Below, in pieces: positions 17,705 through 27,621 of a stretch of 33,300 bases of DNA. The position numbers and the translations under genes are program-made. The first letter of the stretch is position 1. Each line of letters opens with the position of its first letter. Origin of the DNA: Acidimicrobiaceae bacterium (GTDB lineage: Bacteria > Actinomycetota > Acidimicrobiia > Acidimicrobiales > Ilumatobacteraceae); contig CANLAH010000007.1 of the NCBI GenBank assembly GCA_947488685.1, positions 1-33,300 on the forward strand, written 5' to 3'. The notes under the pieces are model-generated. The model did no database searches. It was given only the letters and a program-made list of their open reading frames with translations, and was not told the origin of the DNA.

Positions 17705-18849
17705 AGGCGTTCGATAATGGTGACGTTGGCCTGACCGCCACCCTCACACATTGTTTGCAATCCATAACGACCGCCTGTGCGTTCGAGTTCGTGCAGCAGA
17801 GTCGTCATGAGTCGAGCACCCGTTGCACCAAGTGGATGACCAAGTGCAATCGCTCCCCCGTTGACATTGACTTTGGCGTGATCTGCACCAAGTTCTCGCA
17901 TCCATGCCATAACGACAGGAGCAAACGCCTCATTAATTTCTACAAGGTCGATATCGTCAATGGTCATTCCGGCTTTTTGTAGCGCTCTTTTGGTGGCCGC
18001 TATCGGTGCAGACAACATCATTATCGGATCATCAGCCAACACGCTGATGTGATGGATACGTGCACGCGGCTTGAGGCCATGTTGTTTGACGGCGCGTTCG
18101 TTCGCAATCAATAATGCAGCAGAGCCATCGCTGATCTGACTTGCGCATGCTGCAGTGAGTTGCCCGTCTGGTGTAAGTGTTTTCAGTGAGCGGATTTTGT
18201 CCCAGTTAGGTTCGCGCGGTCCTTCATCATGTATCACGCCGTTGAGCGGCTCGATTTGTGATTCAAAGCGGCCCTCGGCGATTGCCCTGATTGCACGTAG
18301 GTGACTCTCAACAGCAAACTCTTCCATCTCTGCACGAGTAAGTTTCCATTTGCTCACCATCATTTCGGCACCCACAAACTGACTGACTTCACCTGTGCCA
18401 TACCTAGTTGTCCAGCCAGGTGAACCTGTAAACGGATCGGAGAATCCGAGCGCTTCACCCGCCAACATCGCCGACGAAATGGGGATCATGCTCATGTTTT
18501 GCACACCACCAGCAACAACGAGATCCATCGTGCCGCTCATCACTGCTTGTGCGGCAAAATGCACAGCCTGTTGTGCAGAACCACATTGACGATCGATAGT
18601 GGTGCCCGGAACATGTTCTGGCAAACCAGCAGTGAGCCAACACGTGCGCGCAATGCATCCTGCTTGAGGCCCAACTGAATCAACATTGCCAAAGACAACA
18701 TCATCAACAGCATTGGCATCAACGCCGGTGCGATCAATCAGGGCCTTAATGCTGTGTGCCCCAAGATCTGCTGGATGAACCTGTGAGAGGCCACCACCGC
18801 GTCGACCTACAGGAGTGCGAACAGCGTCGATAATAAATGCTTCAGTCAT
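17701..18849 (-). CDS. Acetyl-CoA acyltransferase, FadA6-like
   Basis: Likely start 18849 (MTEAFIIDAVRTPVGRRGGGL). DRQCGSAQQAVHFAAQAVMSG, NGGAIALGHPLGATGARL, GLQTMCEGGGQANVTIIERL; retains nucleophilic Cys and C-terminal Cys. Confidence 0.92.
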   Translation of the reverse strand: MTEAFIIDAVRTPVGRRGGGLSQVHPADLGAHSIKALIDRTGVDANAVDDVVFGNVDSVGPQAGCIARTCWLTAGLPEHVPGTTIDRQCGSAQQAVHFAAQAVMSGTMDLVVAGGVQNMSMIPISSAMLAGEALGFSDPFTGSPGWTTRYGTGEVSQFVGAEMMVSKWKLTRAEMEEFAVESHLRAIRAIAEGRFESQIEPLNGVIHDEGPREPNWDKIRSLKTLTPDGQLTAACASQISDGSAALLIANERAVKQHGLKPRARIHHISVLADDPIMMLSAPIAATKRALQKAGMTIDDIDLVEINEAFAPVVMAWMRELGADHAKVNVNGGAIALGHPLGATGARLMTTLLHELERTGGRYGLQTMCEGGGQANVTIIERL

Positions 18850-18925
18850 GGTTTTGAGTCTAGTTGGGGAACTCCGCATCTCCCGAGTAAACGGTAGGCC
18901 ATCTCCCCTGATTCAAGATCCTTCG

Positions 18926-19702
18926 TTAAGGCTCCCAGCCATTCTCTGTTTTGCGCCAACCACGTGCTGCGTCGCTACCGCCGTCGACATGGATAGTGGT
19001 GCCGGTAATAAAACTTGACGCACTCGATGCCAAAAATACCGCTGCACCAGCGATGTCATCTGCGCTACCCCACCCCAGCGCCAAAGTGGCACCGTAATCA
19101 CGATCACCAACAAGTAATGTTTCGTCACCTGGAGTATGCATCGCGTCTGGGGCAAGGGTGTTAACCCGAATATTGCGCGGACTCAATTCAAGAGCAAGTG
19201 TGCGACTGATGTGTTCTACGGCAGCCTTCATAGCGCCATAAATACCAAAGCCTGGAGCGGCGCGGTATGCCTCCACTGACGTGACATTGATAATCGAGCC
19301 GCCCTCCGACATTTTTGGAACGCACGCGCGAATAAAATTAGTGACACTTGTGAAGTTTTCATCAATGACAGAACGCTGGCCCTTATCGTTTACGTCAAGA
19401 ACCCACGAATAGAATGTTCCACCAGCATTATTGACAAGCACATCAATACGGGGCAGATCAGCGACCCATGCATTGACCGCATTGGTATCGCGCACGTCGA
19501 GAACAGCCGTGACACAGTTTGCGCCCAGATCACGAATACGTTGAGCAACACTCTCCATGTTGTCTGCATCACGATCACAAATAAAAACGGACGCACCAAA
19601 GTTTGCATACGCCAATGCAATAGCCTCACCAAGACCTTTAGCGGCACCCGTGACAATGATATTTTTGCCGTCTAGTCGAAACGCATCTTTTGCTAGCACC
19701 AT
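18926..19702 (-). CDS. Short-chain dehydrogenase/reductase
   Basis: Likely start 19702 (MVLAKDAFRLDGKNIIVTGAAKGLGEAIA); GIYGAMKAAVEHISRTLALEL; TGTTIHVDGG. Confidence 0.9.
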   Translation of the reverse strand: MVLAKDAFRLDGKNIIVTGAAKGLGEAIALAYANFGASVFICDRDADNMESVAQRIRDLGANCVTAVLDVRDTNAVNAWVADLPRIDVLVNNAGGTFYSWVLDVNDKGQRSVIDENFTSVTNFIRACVPKMSEGGSIINVTSVEAYRAAPGFGIYGAMKAAVEHISRTLALELSPRNIRVNTLAPDAMHTPGDETLLVGDRDYGATLALGWGSADDIAGAAVFLASSASSFITGTTIHVDGGSDAARGWRKTENGWEP

Positions 19703-19703
19703 G

Positions 19704-20498
19704 TCAGCGAGCCTTCCAGTCAATGCGCTTGCCGCTAGTAAACATTGCTTGACCTTCGGCCATGGCTTCGGGAGTGTTGCCCAGCACAACGAGATGAGGT
19801 GCTGTAGCCAATGCTTGGGCGCGAGCCATATTGCGCGCTGCCCACAACGCGCGCAATGTGCCCTGCACTGCAGCCGCTGGTTGTGACGCGATAGCGCTAG
19901 CGATTCGGCTTGCGGTTTCGTGCAACTGCTCTATTGGAACAACGTCTTGAACAAACCCCACCTCGTAGGCACGTTTGGCAGTGAGGCGTTCGTGGTTTCC
20001 CATGAGCGCAATGCGAGTGAGTTCGCCCCACGGCAATTGTCCGTACAACAAGATCGGTTCAAACGCAGCGGTCATGCCATATGTGGTGTGCGGGTCAAAA
20101 AAAGTTGCATGATCTGCCGCCACAATGGTCTCGACTTCTCCGAGCAAATAAAACGCACCGCCACACGCCATACCGTTGACGGCTGCGACAACGGGTTTCC
20201 ATAAGTTTGCCGATTTTGGCCCGAGGCGCAAGCCTGGATCGTTGATTGTCATTGGGCCATTGGGTTGGGGTACGTCCCATGTGCGATCGATGCCCGTGCA
20301 AAATGCTTTATCGCCGGCGCCAGTCAACACAATGGCACGCACAGAGTCGTCGGCGCCGAGGCGATGCCAGGCATCTTCGATCTCGTCCACAAGGGTCTCG
20401 TTAAAGGAGTTGTGGGCGGCGGGTCGATTGAGCGTCACCCAGCCGACCGCTCCATCTGTCTCGTAGCCAATTGTGGTGTAGGCGTTGTCCGTTGCCAT
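19704..20498 (-). CDS. Enoyl-CoA hydratase/isomerase (crotonase) family protein
   Basis: 264 aa; GAVGWVTLNRPAAHNSFNETLVDEIEDAW, TGAGDKAFCTGIDRTWD, KPVVAAVNGMACGGAFYLL. Confidence 0.9.
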   Translation of the reverse strand: MATDNAYTTIGYETDGAVGWVTLNRPAAHNSFNETLVDEIEDAWHRLGADDSVRAIVLTGAGDKAFCTGIDRTWDVPQPNGPMTINDPGLRLGPKSANLWKPVVAAVNGMACGGAFYLLGEVETIVAADHATFFDPHTTYGMTAAFEPILLYGQLPWGELTRIALMGNHERLTAKRAYEVGFVQDVVPIEQLHETASRIASAIASQPAAAVQGTLRALWAARNMARAQALATAPHLVVLGNTPEAMAEGQAMFTSGKRIDWKAR

Positions 20499-20576
20499 CT
20501 GCGTCTTTCTTGATCTGTCTTGATCTGTCGCTTTGCCTAGAATGCCCTGAATGGTCTGTGGGTCTTATGTTACTTA

Positions 20577-20599
20577 CAATCTGACAGACCGTCAGAAAC
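20577..20599. promoter_or_regulatory. Candidate TetR-type operator (site 2)
   Basis: CAATCTGAC-AGACC-GTCAGAAAC; right half identical to site 1, left half 6/9; TCTGAC-N5-GTCAGA core is perfect. Lies in divergent spacer 20498/20618 directly after a TACAAT -10-like hexamer (20575..20580). Confidence 0.7.
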
Positions 20600-20617
20600 C
20601 AATGCTACAGTGCCCCT

Positions 20618-21826
20618 ATGCGCGAATTACCTAAAATCATCTCCGTTGACGACCATGTCATTGAACCTGCCACCGTGTGGACAGACCGTATCCCAAAAAA
20701 ATACCAAGATGTGGCACCGCGCATTGAGCGACGCACCGTCAAAGAGATGTCGTTCATTGGCGGAAAGTTCACCGCTATTCCTGGCGACAAGGGCGACAAG
20801 GGCGAAATGGTGGACTGGTGGTTTTATGAAGACCTCCGTCGTCCACTGACTCGTCTTGACACTGCTGTGGGTTTTGATCGCGATGACATCACGCTTAAAG
20901 GAATCACCTACGACACGATGCGACCTGGTTCGTACTTAATTAAAGATCGTCTTGAAGACATGGACATCAATGGCATCGAAGCTTCGCTGTGCTTCCCTAC
21001 TTTCCCTCGGTTTTGCGGACAGACGTTTACAGAGGCAAGCGATAAAGATTTGGCCACGCTGTGTGTGCAGGCTTACAACGACTGGATGATTGAAGACTGG
21101 TGCGGAAACTCTGGTGGTCGATTGTTACCGCTCACAATCGTGCAACTCTGGGATCCCATCGCGGCAGCAAAAGAAGTTCGACGAAATGCTGATCGTGGTT
21201 GTCACGCAGTGTGTTTTAGTGAGATACCTGCCAACTTGGGATTGCCAAGTATTCATGATGAAAACGGATACTGGATGCCGTTCTTTGAAGCCTGCAACGA
21301 CACCGGCACAACCATCAACATGCATATTGGTTCTGGTTCAAAAATGCCAAGCACCTCACCTGATGCGCCGGCGGCTGTTGGGTCGGTGCTGACATTTGCA
21401 AACTGTTGCTTCAGTATGGTGGATTGGCTCATGAGTGGACTGTTTACTCCATTTCCTGATCTAAAAATTGCGTACAGCGAAGGACAAATCGGATGGATCC
21501 CGTACATCCTTGAGCGCGCCGATACGGTGTGGCGAGAAAATCGCGGATGGGGTGGCGTCGCAGACAAAGTCTTCGAGTTGCCGAGTGAACTTTTCAAGAA
21601 GCATGTCTACGGTTGCTTTTTTGATGATGCGTTTGGTCTAAAAAATATTGAGTCCATCGGCGTCGACAATGTGACATACGAAAGTGATTATCCGCATAGC
21701 GATAGCACATGGCCTCACACTGCCAAGTTGGCTGCCGAACAGACTGCAGATTTATCAGATGAAGTGATGTACAAAGTCTTGCGTGGCAATGCCATCAAGA
21801 TGCTCGGTATCACACATCTGTCCTAA
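20618..21826 (+). CDS. Amidohydrolase-2 family protein
   Basis: 402 aa; IISVDDHVIEPATVW, INMHIGSGS, DNVTYESDYPHSDSTWPHT. Confidence 0.88.
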   Translation: MRELPKIISVDDHVIEPATVWTDRIPKKYQDVAPRIERRTVKEMSFIGGKFTAIPGDKGDKGEMVDWWFYEDLRRPLTRLDTAVGFDRDDITLKGITYDTMRPGSYLIKDRLEDMDINGIEASLCFPTFPRFCGQTFTEASDKDLATLCVQAYNDWMIEDWCGNSGGRLLPLTIVQLWDPIAAAKEVRRNADRGCHAVCFSEIPANLGLPSIHDENGYWMPFFEACNDTGTTINMHIGSGSKMPSTSPDAPAAVGSVLTFANCCFSMVDWLMSGLFTPFPDLKIAYSEGQIGWIPYILERADTVWRENRGWGGVADKVFELPSELFKKHVYGCFFDDAFGLKNIESIGVDNVTYESDYPHSDSTWPHTAKLAAEQTADLSDEVMYKVLRGNAIKMLGITHLS

Positions 21827-23409
21827 TGCGCGCTGATCTTAAACACGGCACCATTGCGCAATTGGTGCGCGACTGCGCGACACAATACGCCGATGTTGAG
21901 GCCTTGGTTGACGGCGACATCCGTCTGGGCTACCCCGAATTTGTCCAAGAAGTTCAGCGCACTGCCCGAGCATTCATGGCCGCAGGACTGAGTCGCGGTG
22001 ATCGCGTCGCTATGTGGGCGCCAAATATTCATGAGTGGGTCATTGCTGCTCTTGGTGCACTCACCGCTGGTGGAGTGATTGTGCCTCTCAATACCCGCTT
22101 TAAGGGTGAAGAAGCTGCGTATGTCTTGTCTCGCAGTCGCGCCCGATTCTTGTGCTGCGTCAATGGTTTTCTTGGCAACGAATACGTGTCAATGCTTCGC
22201 GCTGCTGACACCAGTGTCCCCGATCTCGCCACCATTGCGGTGCTGCGCGGAGACACACCCCACAACACGGTGTCGTGGACAAATTTTTTGTCGGCGGCAG
22301 ACACAGTGTCTGCGGCACAACTAGACGAACGTGTTGCAAGTATTTCTGCGAGCGATCTCTCCGACATTATTTTTACAAGTGGCACGACAGGTCGCCCCAA
22401 AGGCGTAATGGCAACACACGAACAAAATCTCCGTGTGTTTGAAGACTGGGCTTCAATTATTGGACTGGCTCAAGGTGATCGCTACCTCATTGTTAATCCT
22501 TTCTTTCATACGTTTGGATACAAGGCCGGAATCATTGCATCACTTCTGAAAGGTGCAACCATAATTCCCGAAGCAATCTTTGATGTTCCGGCAGTACTGC
22601 AACATGTCAGCGATGAAAAAGTCACGATGTTGCCGGGTCCACCGACACTGTATTTATCTATTCTCAACCATCCAGATCGAGATAAGTTTGATCTGAGTTC
22701 GCTGCGTCTCGCAGTTACGGGTGCTGCTGCCGTGCCAGTTGAGATGATTAAGCGAATGCGCGAAGAACTTACTTTCAAAACGATAATCACTGGTTATGGA
22801 CTCACTGAATCCACCGGAACAATCAGCATGTGCCGGCCCCAAGATGATCCCGAGATCATCTCAACCACAAGTGGCAGAGCAATTCATGACGTCGAAGTTC
22901 GTATCGTTGACGACAACAACCTTGAAGTACCCCGCGGCACTGCTGGAGAAATTGTTGCTCGTGGATACAACGTGATGAGTGGTTATTTCGAAGATCCTGT
23001 TGCCACGGCCGAAGCAATCGATTCAGACGGATGGCTTCACACGGGTGATATCGGAGTGATGGACGCTAATGGTTATATCGACATCACTGATCGCAAAAAA
23101 GATATGTTCATCGTGGGTGGATTCAATGCATATCCAGCCGAAATCGAAAACTCATTGCTTGGCCACGGCTCAATCGCACAGGCGGCAGTCGTCGGTGTGC
23201 CAGACGAACGCCAGGGCGAGGTCGGATGGGCTTTTGTCGTGGCGCGAACAGGTGCAACAATTGACCCAGATGGTCTGATTTCTTGGTGCCGTGAGCGCAT
23301 GGCTAACTACAAAGTGCCCCGGCGCATCGTGGTGGTCGAAGCCTTGCCCACAAACCCGAGCGGCAAAGTTCTCAAGTACGAACTACGTGCTCGAGCGGCA
23401 ACTATGTAA
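21826..23409 (+). CDS. AMP-forming acyl-CoA ligase, FadD3-like
   Basis: 527 aa; TAATG overlap with previous gene; DIIFTSGTTGRPKGVMATHEQNL, GYGLTESTGTISMC, DRKKDMFIVGGFNAYPAEIE, TNPSGKVLKYEL. Confidence 0.85.
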   Translation: MRADLKHGTIAQLVRDCATQYADVEALVDGDIRLGYPEFVQEVQRTARAFMAAGLSRGDRVAMWAPNIHEWVIAALGALTAGGVIVPLNTRFKGEEAAYVLSRSRARFLCCVNGFLGNEYVSMLRAADTSVPDLATIAVLRGDTPHNTVSWTNFLSAADTVSAAQLDERVASISASDLSDIIFTSGTTGRPKGVMATHEQNLRVFEDWASIIGLAQGDRYLIVNPFFHTFGYKAGIIASLLKGATIIPEAIFDVPAVLQHVSDEKVTMLPGPPTLYLSILNHPDRDKFDLSSLRLAVTGAAAVPVEMIKRMREELTFKTIITGYGLTESTGTISMCRPQDDPEIISTTSGRAIHDVEVRIVDDNNLEVPRGTAGEIVARGYNVMSGYFEDPVATAEAIDSDGWLHTGDIGVMDANGYIDITDRKKDMFIVGGFNAYPAEIENSLLGHGSIAQAAVVGVPDERQGEVGWAFVVARTGATIDPDGLISWCRERMANYKVPRRIVVVEALPTNPSGKVLKYELRARAATM

Positions 23410-23461
23410 TACGGGCCATCCTGCCTACACTTCTACACACTGACAAATATCGGGGGACATT

Positions 23462-24568
23462 ATGCGCGGAATCATTTACGACGGAACCACGTCACGACTA
23501 GTTGAGGGAATCCAAGTTCGCGATCCTGGACCGCGCGAAGTCATCGTTGAAATCGGGGCAGCCGGCCTCTGTCACAGCGACGTCAGTTACATGAGTGGCC
23601 TCTACCCTGTTCCGTCACCTGGCGTGTGTGGTCACGAAGGAGCCGGAATCGTCACGACGGTCGGCAATGCCGTCACGCATGTGAAACCGGGAGACCATGT
23701 CATTATTGCCACCCTGTCTTCGTGCGGAATGTGCGAGTACTGCGCGTCTGGACGCCCAACGGCGTGTCGGGCAACTCTTGCCAACTGGAGCCAGCCTTTT
23801 ACCTTTGAAGGAAACCCGATCTTTAATTTTGCAGCGACAAGTGCTTTTGTTGAGCGCACATTGGTGCGCGATGTGCAGTGCGTCAAGATTCCCGATGATG
23901 TGCCGCTGTCGTCAGCGGCCATTGTGGGATGTGGTGTAGTTACCGGAATGGGTGCTGTTTTCAACAGAGCAAATGTTCAGCGTGGACAGAGTGCTGCAGT
24001 CTTTGGTGTTGGAGGGGTTGGACTCAATGTCATCCAGGCGCTGCGTGTTCAGGGTGCAACCACAATCATCGCGATCGATACTGTTCCCGAAAAAGAATCA
24101 ATCGCCCGAAAATTTGGAGCCACCCACTTTATTGACGGCAAGCGCGAAGACATTGTTGACGCAATTGCTCAAATCTGCCCATCAAGTGCCACTGCACCAC
24201 GTGGTGCGTTTAACTCTGGCGGCGTGAACTGGGCATTTGATTGTGTCGCTCATCCAACCGTTACATGGAATGCGCTTGAGTCACTGGACTGGGAAGGAAC
24301 TGTTGTCGTCATCGGTGTCGCATCGCAAACAGCAGAGTTCAAAGGCTTGTATGGTCGCCTCACTCAGGTCGACAGAGGCATCATCGGTTGTCGCTACGGC
24401 TCAATCTCGCCACATCGCGATATCCCACGGATTATAGAGATGTACCGTCGCGGAGATGTGCTACTTGATGAACTTGTCACAGCGATTCATCCAATTGAAA
24501 AGTGGCAAGACGCAGTTCATGAGATGGAAACTGGAGCAGTTGCTCGCGGCGTTTTGTCGTTTCAGTAA
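23462..24568 (+). CDS. Zn-dependent medium-chain alcohol dehydrogenase
   Basis: 368 aa; GLCHSDVSYMSG, GHEGAGIVTTVG, structural-Zn motif CGMCEYCASGRPTAC, Rossmann GVGGVGLN. Confidence 0.92.
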   Translation: MRGIIYDGTTSRLVEGIQVRDPGPREVIVEIGAAGLCHSDVSYMSGLYPVPSPGVCGHEGAGIVTTVGNAVTHVKPGDHVIIATLSSCGMCEYCASGRPTACRATLANWSQPFTFEGNPIFNFAATSAFVERTLVRDVQCVKIPDDVPLSSAAIVGCGVVTGMGAVFNRANVQRGQSAAVFGVGGVGLNVIQALRVQGATTIIAIDTVPEKESIARKFGATHFIDGKREDIVDAIAQICPSSATAPRGAFNSGGVNWAFDCVAHPTVTWNALESLDWEGTVVVIGVASQTAEFKGLYGRLTQVDRGIIGCRYGSISPHRDIPRIIEMYRRGDVLLDELVTAIHPIEKWQDAVHEMETGAVARGVLSFQ

Positions 24569-24580
24569 TTCGGTTCAAAG

Positions 24581-26071
24581 ATGCAACTTCCCCCTGCCCC
24601 GTTGACAGGGAACTTCAGTTCTGTCCTCGATGTCTTTGATGAGGTCATTCGGGTTGCGCCTCTCCACGAAGCATTTGTTCAACCTAGTGCCAACGCGCCA
24701 ACACGTCGATTAAGTTTTGTTGACTGGGCGACACAGGCTGATGCCTTGGCTGGCTGGTTACACGAACAGGGTGTGCGCAAGGGAGATGTTGTTGGACTGC
24801 AATTACCAAGCGGTATCGACTATGCAATCGCATACCAAGCCATTGTTCGTGTTGGCGCACTCGCCACTGGCATAAACCCACGCCTTGGTCCTAGTGAGAT
24901 TAGCCACATCATTGCACGTTGCGAACCCGTGTATGTTTTCGACGGCGCTTTGCCAGACTGCCACGGTGGAGACCCATTGCGACGACGAGTCGCTCTTGAA
25001 TCAACAGATCCGATGGCCATAGTTTGGACTGGCGGAACAACTGGCTTTCCAAAAGGTGCGTGGTTTGATCATGCTTGTCTTGAAGCAATGTCACACGGTG
25101 CTGCACCGCTGAGCGTTGTCGGTGATCGCCGTTTGTCACCACTCCCCTTTGCTCATATTGGGGCAATGACGCGTGTCTGGGATGAATTGATGCATCTCAT
25201 CACCACAGTGATTGTGCCGTCTCCATGGACTGCCGCTGGTGCGCTGAGTGCAATCCATTCCGAACGCGTCAGTGTCAGTCAAGGAGTCCCGACACAGTAT
25301 CGAATGATGTTTGATCATCCAGACTTTGCAGCGACTGATACTTCTCACCTACGCATCGCTGGCATTGGTGCAGCGCGTATTCCTCCCGAACTCGTAATGG
25401 AAATGCAAGAAAAACTAAAATGTCCGGTTGTGGTGCGCTACGCCAGCACAGAAGGATGCCTAGCAACCGGAACCCGACTCGACGATGACATTGAGACCAT
25501 CTGCACAACGGTGGGCAGACCAAATGGTGGGGTCAAGATTCGCATTGTTGCATCTGACGGTTCAGAATGCGCGCCGAATGAAGTCGGCACGGTGCAATTG
25601 CACAGCCGTGCACGAATGCGCGGATACTGGAAAGACCCCGAACTTACGAATCAATCTATTACGCCTGACGACTGGCTGATCACAGGTGATCTTGGTCGCG
25701 TCGATGCAGTTGGCAACTTGCATCTCGCTGGGCGCAGCACCGAAATGTATATCCGAGGTGGCTATAACGTGTATCCAATTGAGATTGAAAATGTTCTTGG
25801 CACGTATTCAGACATCTTGAGCGCGGCCATTGTGGGCGCATCTGTGTCAGACAGATTAGGCGAGATCGGTGTACTTTTTGCCGTTGCCCGACCGGGGACA
25901 ACACTCGAACTGTCAGCCATCCGCTCCTTTGTTCAAGCATCTTTGGCCAACTACAAGGCTCCCGATATCTTGGTGGTAGTTGCAGAACTTCCGCTGACAT
26001 CACTAGGCAAAGTAGACAAGAAGCAACTACAACCAACAGCAGATCAGGAGGCCGCCCAATGGTCGCGCTAG
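24581..26071 (+). CDS. AMP-forming acyl-CoA ligase
   Basis: 496 aa; IVWTGGTTGFPKGAWFDH, YASTEGCLATG, GRSTEMYIRGGYNVYPIEIE, TSLGKVDKKQL. Confidence 0.9.
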   Translation: MQLPPAPLTGNFSSVLDVFDEVIRVAPLHEAFVQPSANAPTRRLSFVDWATQADALAGWLHEQGVRKGDVVGLQLPSGIDYAIAYQAIVRVGALATGINPRLGPSEISHIIARCEPVYVFDGALPDCHGGDPLRRRVALESTDPMAIVWTGGTTGFPKGAWFDHACLEAMSHGAAPLSVVGDRRLSPLPFAHIGAMTRVWDELMHLITTVIVPSPWTAAGALSAIHSERVSVSQGVPTQYRMMFDHPDFAATDTSHLRIAGIGAARIPPELVMEMQEKLKCPVVVRYASTEGCLATGTRLDDDIETICTTVGRPNGGVKIRIVASDGSECAPNEVGTVQLHSRARMRGYWKDPELTNQSITPDDWLITGDLGRVDAVGNLHLAGRSTEMYIRGGYNVYPIEIENVLGTYSDILSAAIVGASVSDRLGEIGVLFAVARPGTTLELSAIRSFVQASLANYKAPDILVVVAELPLTSLGKVDKKQLQPTADQEAAQWSR

Positions 26072-27606
26072 ATACGGTTCTCGACACCACGAACAAAACT
26101 TTGTGGCAACTCATTGAAGAACGCGCCTCTACAACTCCAGACAAGTGCATGGCTCGAGATGAATCTGGCCGAACAATGACGTATGGTCGTTATCGCGAGT
26201 GGTGCCTTCAAGTTGCAGCAGGTCTTTATGAGATGGGTATTGGCATCGGATCAAAAGTGTCTTGGATCATGCCATCACGATTTGAATCATTTGTACTCAC
26301 TGGCGCTCTGAGCAGACTCGGTGCAATTCAGAATCCGATTCTGACGATCTATCGTGCACGTGAAGTGGGTTTCATCGCTCAACAAAGCGACTGTCAATTC
26401 CTGATTATCCCCAATGTATTTCGTGGTTTTGAGTATCCGGCAATGGCAACAGAAGCAGTGGCCAGACTGAGCACGACGGTCGTTGTGGCTGATCCAGATC
26501 TGCCAGAAGCAAGTCCAACAATTCTGCCCGCCTATGTGTCTGCGCTCAAAGAATTGCGGTGGTTATTTTATTCTTCCGGCACAACCGCAGATCCAAAAGG
26601 AGCCAAACACAGTGACTACTCTTTGTCTGCGGCCAACAACGGAATGCAATGGAGCATGCAGGTTGGGCCCGATGACAAAGCAGCAGTTGTCTTTCCGATC
26701 ACACATGTCGGCGGATTGGTTTGGTTATTTAATGCGATGCAAACTGGTGTAGAACTACTCATGGTTGAAACATTTAACTCAACTGAGACACCAAAGTATC
26801 TCGGAGATTGTGGCGTTACATGTGCTGGTGCTGGCACTGTGTTTTGGCTTGCGTATCTCAACGCACAGCGACAACTGCCGGCCGGTGAAATATTAATGCC
26901 AACTGTTCGTATCTTTAATGGTGGCGGTGCCCCAAAACCAAAGACCTTGCACTACGAAATGCTCGCCGAGTTAGGTGCTCCCGTCATTGGCGGCTGGGGT
27001 CTCACGGAGAGCCCAATTAACACAATGGTGCACGTTGATGACCCCGATCATAAAAAAGCCGAGACCGATGGTCGCGCGTGTCCTGATGTATTACTTCGAA
27101 CGGTCATTGACGGTCGCAACTGCAATGCTGGCGAAGAAGGTGAACTGCGCGTCAAAGGTCCGCAGGTATGCATGGGATACCTGGATGCGTCTCTTGATGC
27201 TGACGCTTTTGACGAAGATGGGTGGTTTCGTACTGGAGATCTCGGAGTAATCGACGCGGAAGGTTTTGTCAGCATCACTGGACGCCTAAAAGACATCATC
27301 ATTCGCAAAGGTGAAAACATCAGCGCTAAAGAAATCGAAGATCTGCTTTACGCTCATCCTGCAATTGCTGATTGCGCTGTGATTGGACTTCCGGACGCCA
27401 GCAGCGGAGAACGTGCGTGTGCGGTGGTCGTTCTGAAAGAAGGCAGTTCTCTGTCTCTTCCAGAAATGGTCGACTACCTTCGCAACAAACAACTATCAAT
27501 GCACAAAGTGCCAGAACAACTCGAAATTATCAATGTTCTCCCACGCAACCCAAGTGGCAAAGTACTCAAAAAAGACCTCCGTGTCACCTATGGTGGCAGG
27601 ATCTAA
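26059..27606 (+). CDS. AMP-forming acyl-CoA ligase
   Basis: 515 aa; overlaps previous ligase by 13 nt; LFYSSGTTADPKGAKHSD, GWGLTESPINTM, GRLKDIIIRKGENISAKEIED, RNPSGKVLKKDL. Confidence 0.9.
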   Translation: MVALDTVLDTTNKTLWQLIEERASTTPDKCMARDESGRTMTYGRYREWCLQVAAGLYEMGIGIGSKVSWIMPSRFESFVLTGALSRLGAIQNPILTIYRAREVGFIAQQSDCQFLIIPNVFRGFEYPAMATEAVARLSTTVVVADPDLPEASPTILPAYVSALKELRWLFYSSGTTADPKGAKHSDYSLSAANNGMQWSMQVGPDDKAAVVFPITHVGGLVWLFNAMQTGVELLMVETFNSTETPKYLGDCGVTCAGAGTVFWLAYLNAQRQLPAGEILMPTVRIFNGGGAPKPKTLHYEMLAELGAPVIGGWGLTESPINTMVHVDDPDHKKAETDGRACPDVLLRTVIDGRNCNAGEEGELRVKGPQVCMGYLDASLDADAFDEDGWFRTGDLGVIDAEGFVSITGRLKDIIIRKGENISAKEIEDLLYAHPAIADCAVIGLPDASSGERACAVVVLKEGSSLSLPEMVDYLRNKQLSMHKVPEQLEIINVLPRNPSGKVLKKDLRVTYGGRI

Positions 27607-27621
27607 CGAAAGAAGAACATC

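Noticed and set aside
25680-26150. 156-aa minus-strand ORF
   Set aside because: Antisense across the junction of two acyl-CoA ligases; no domain signal.
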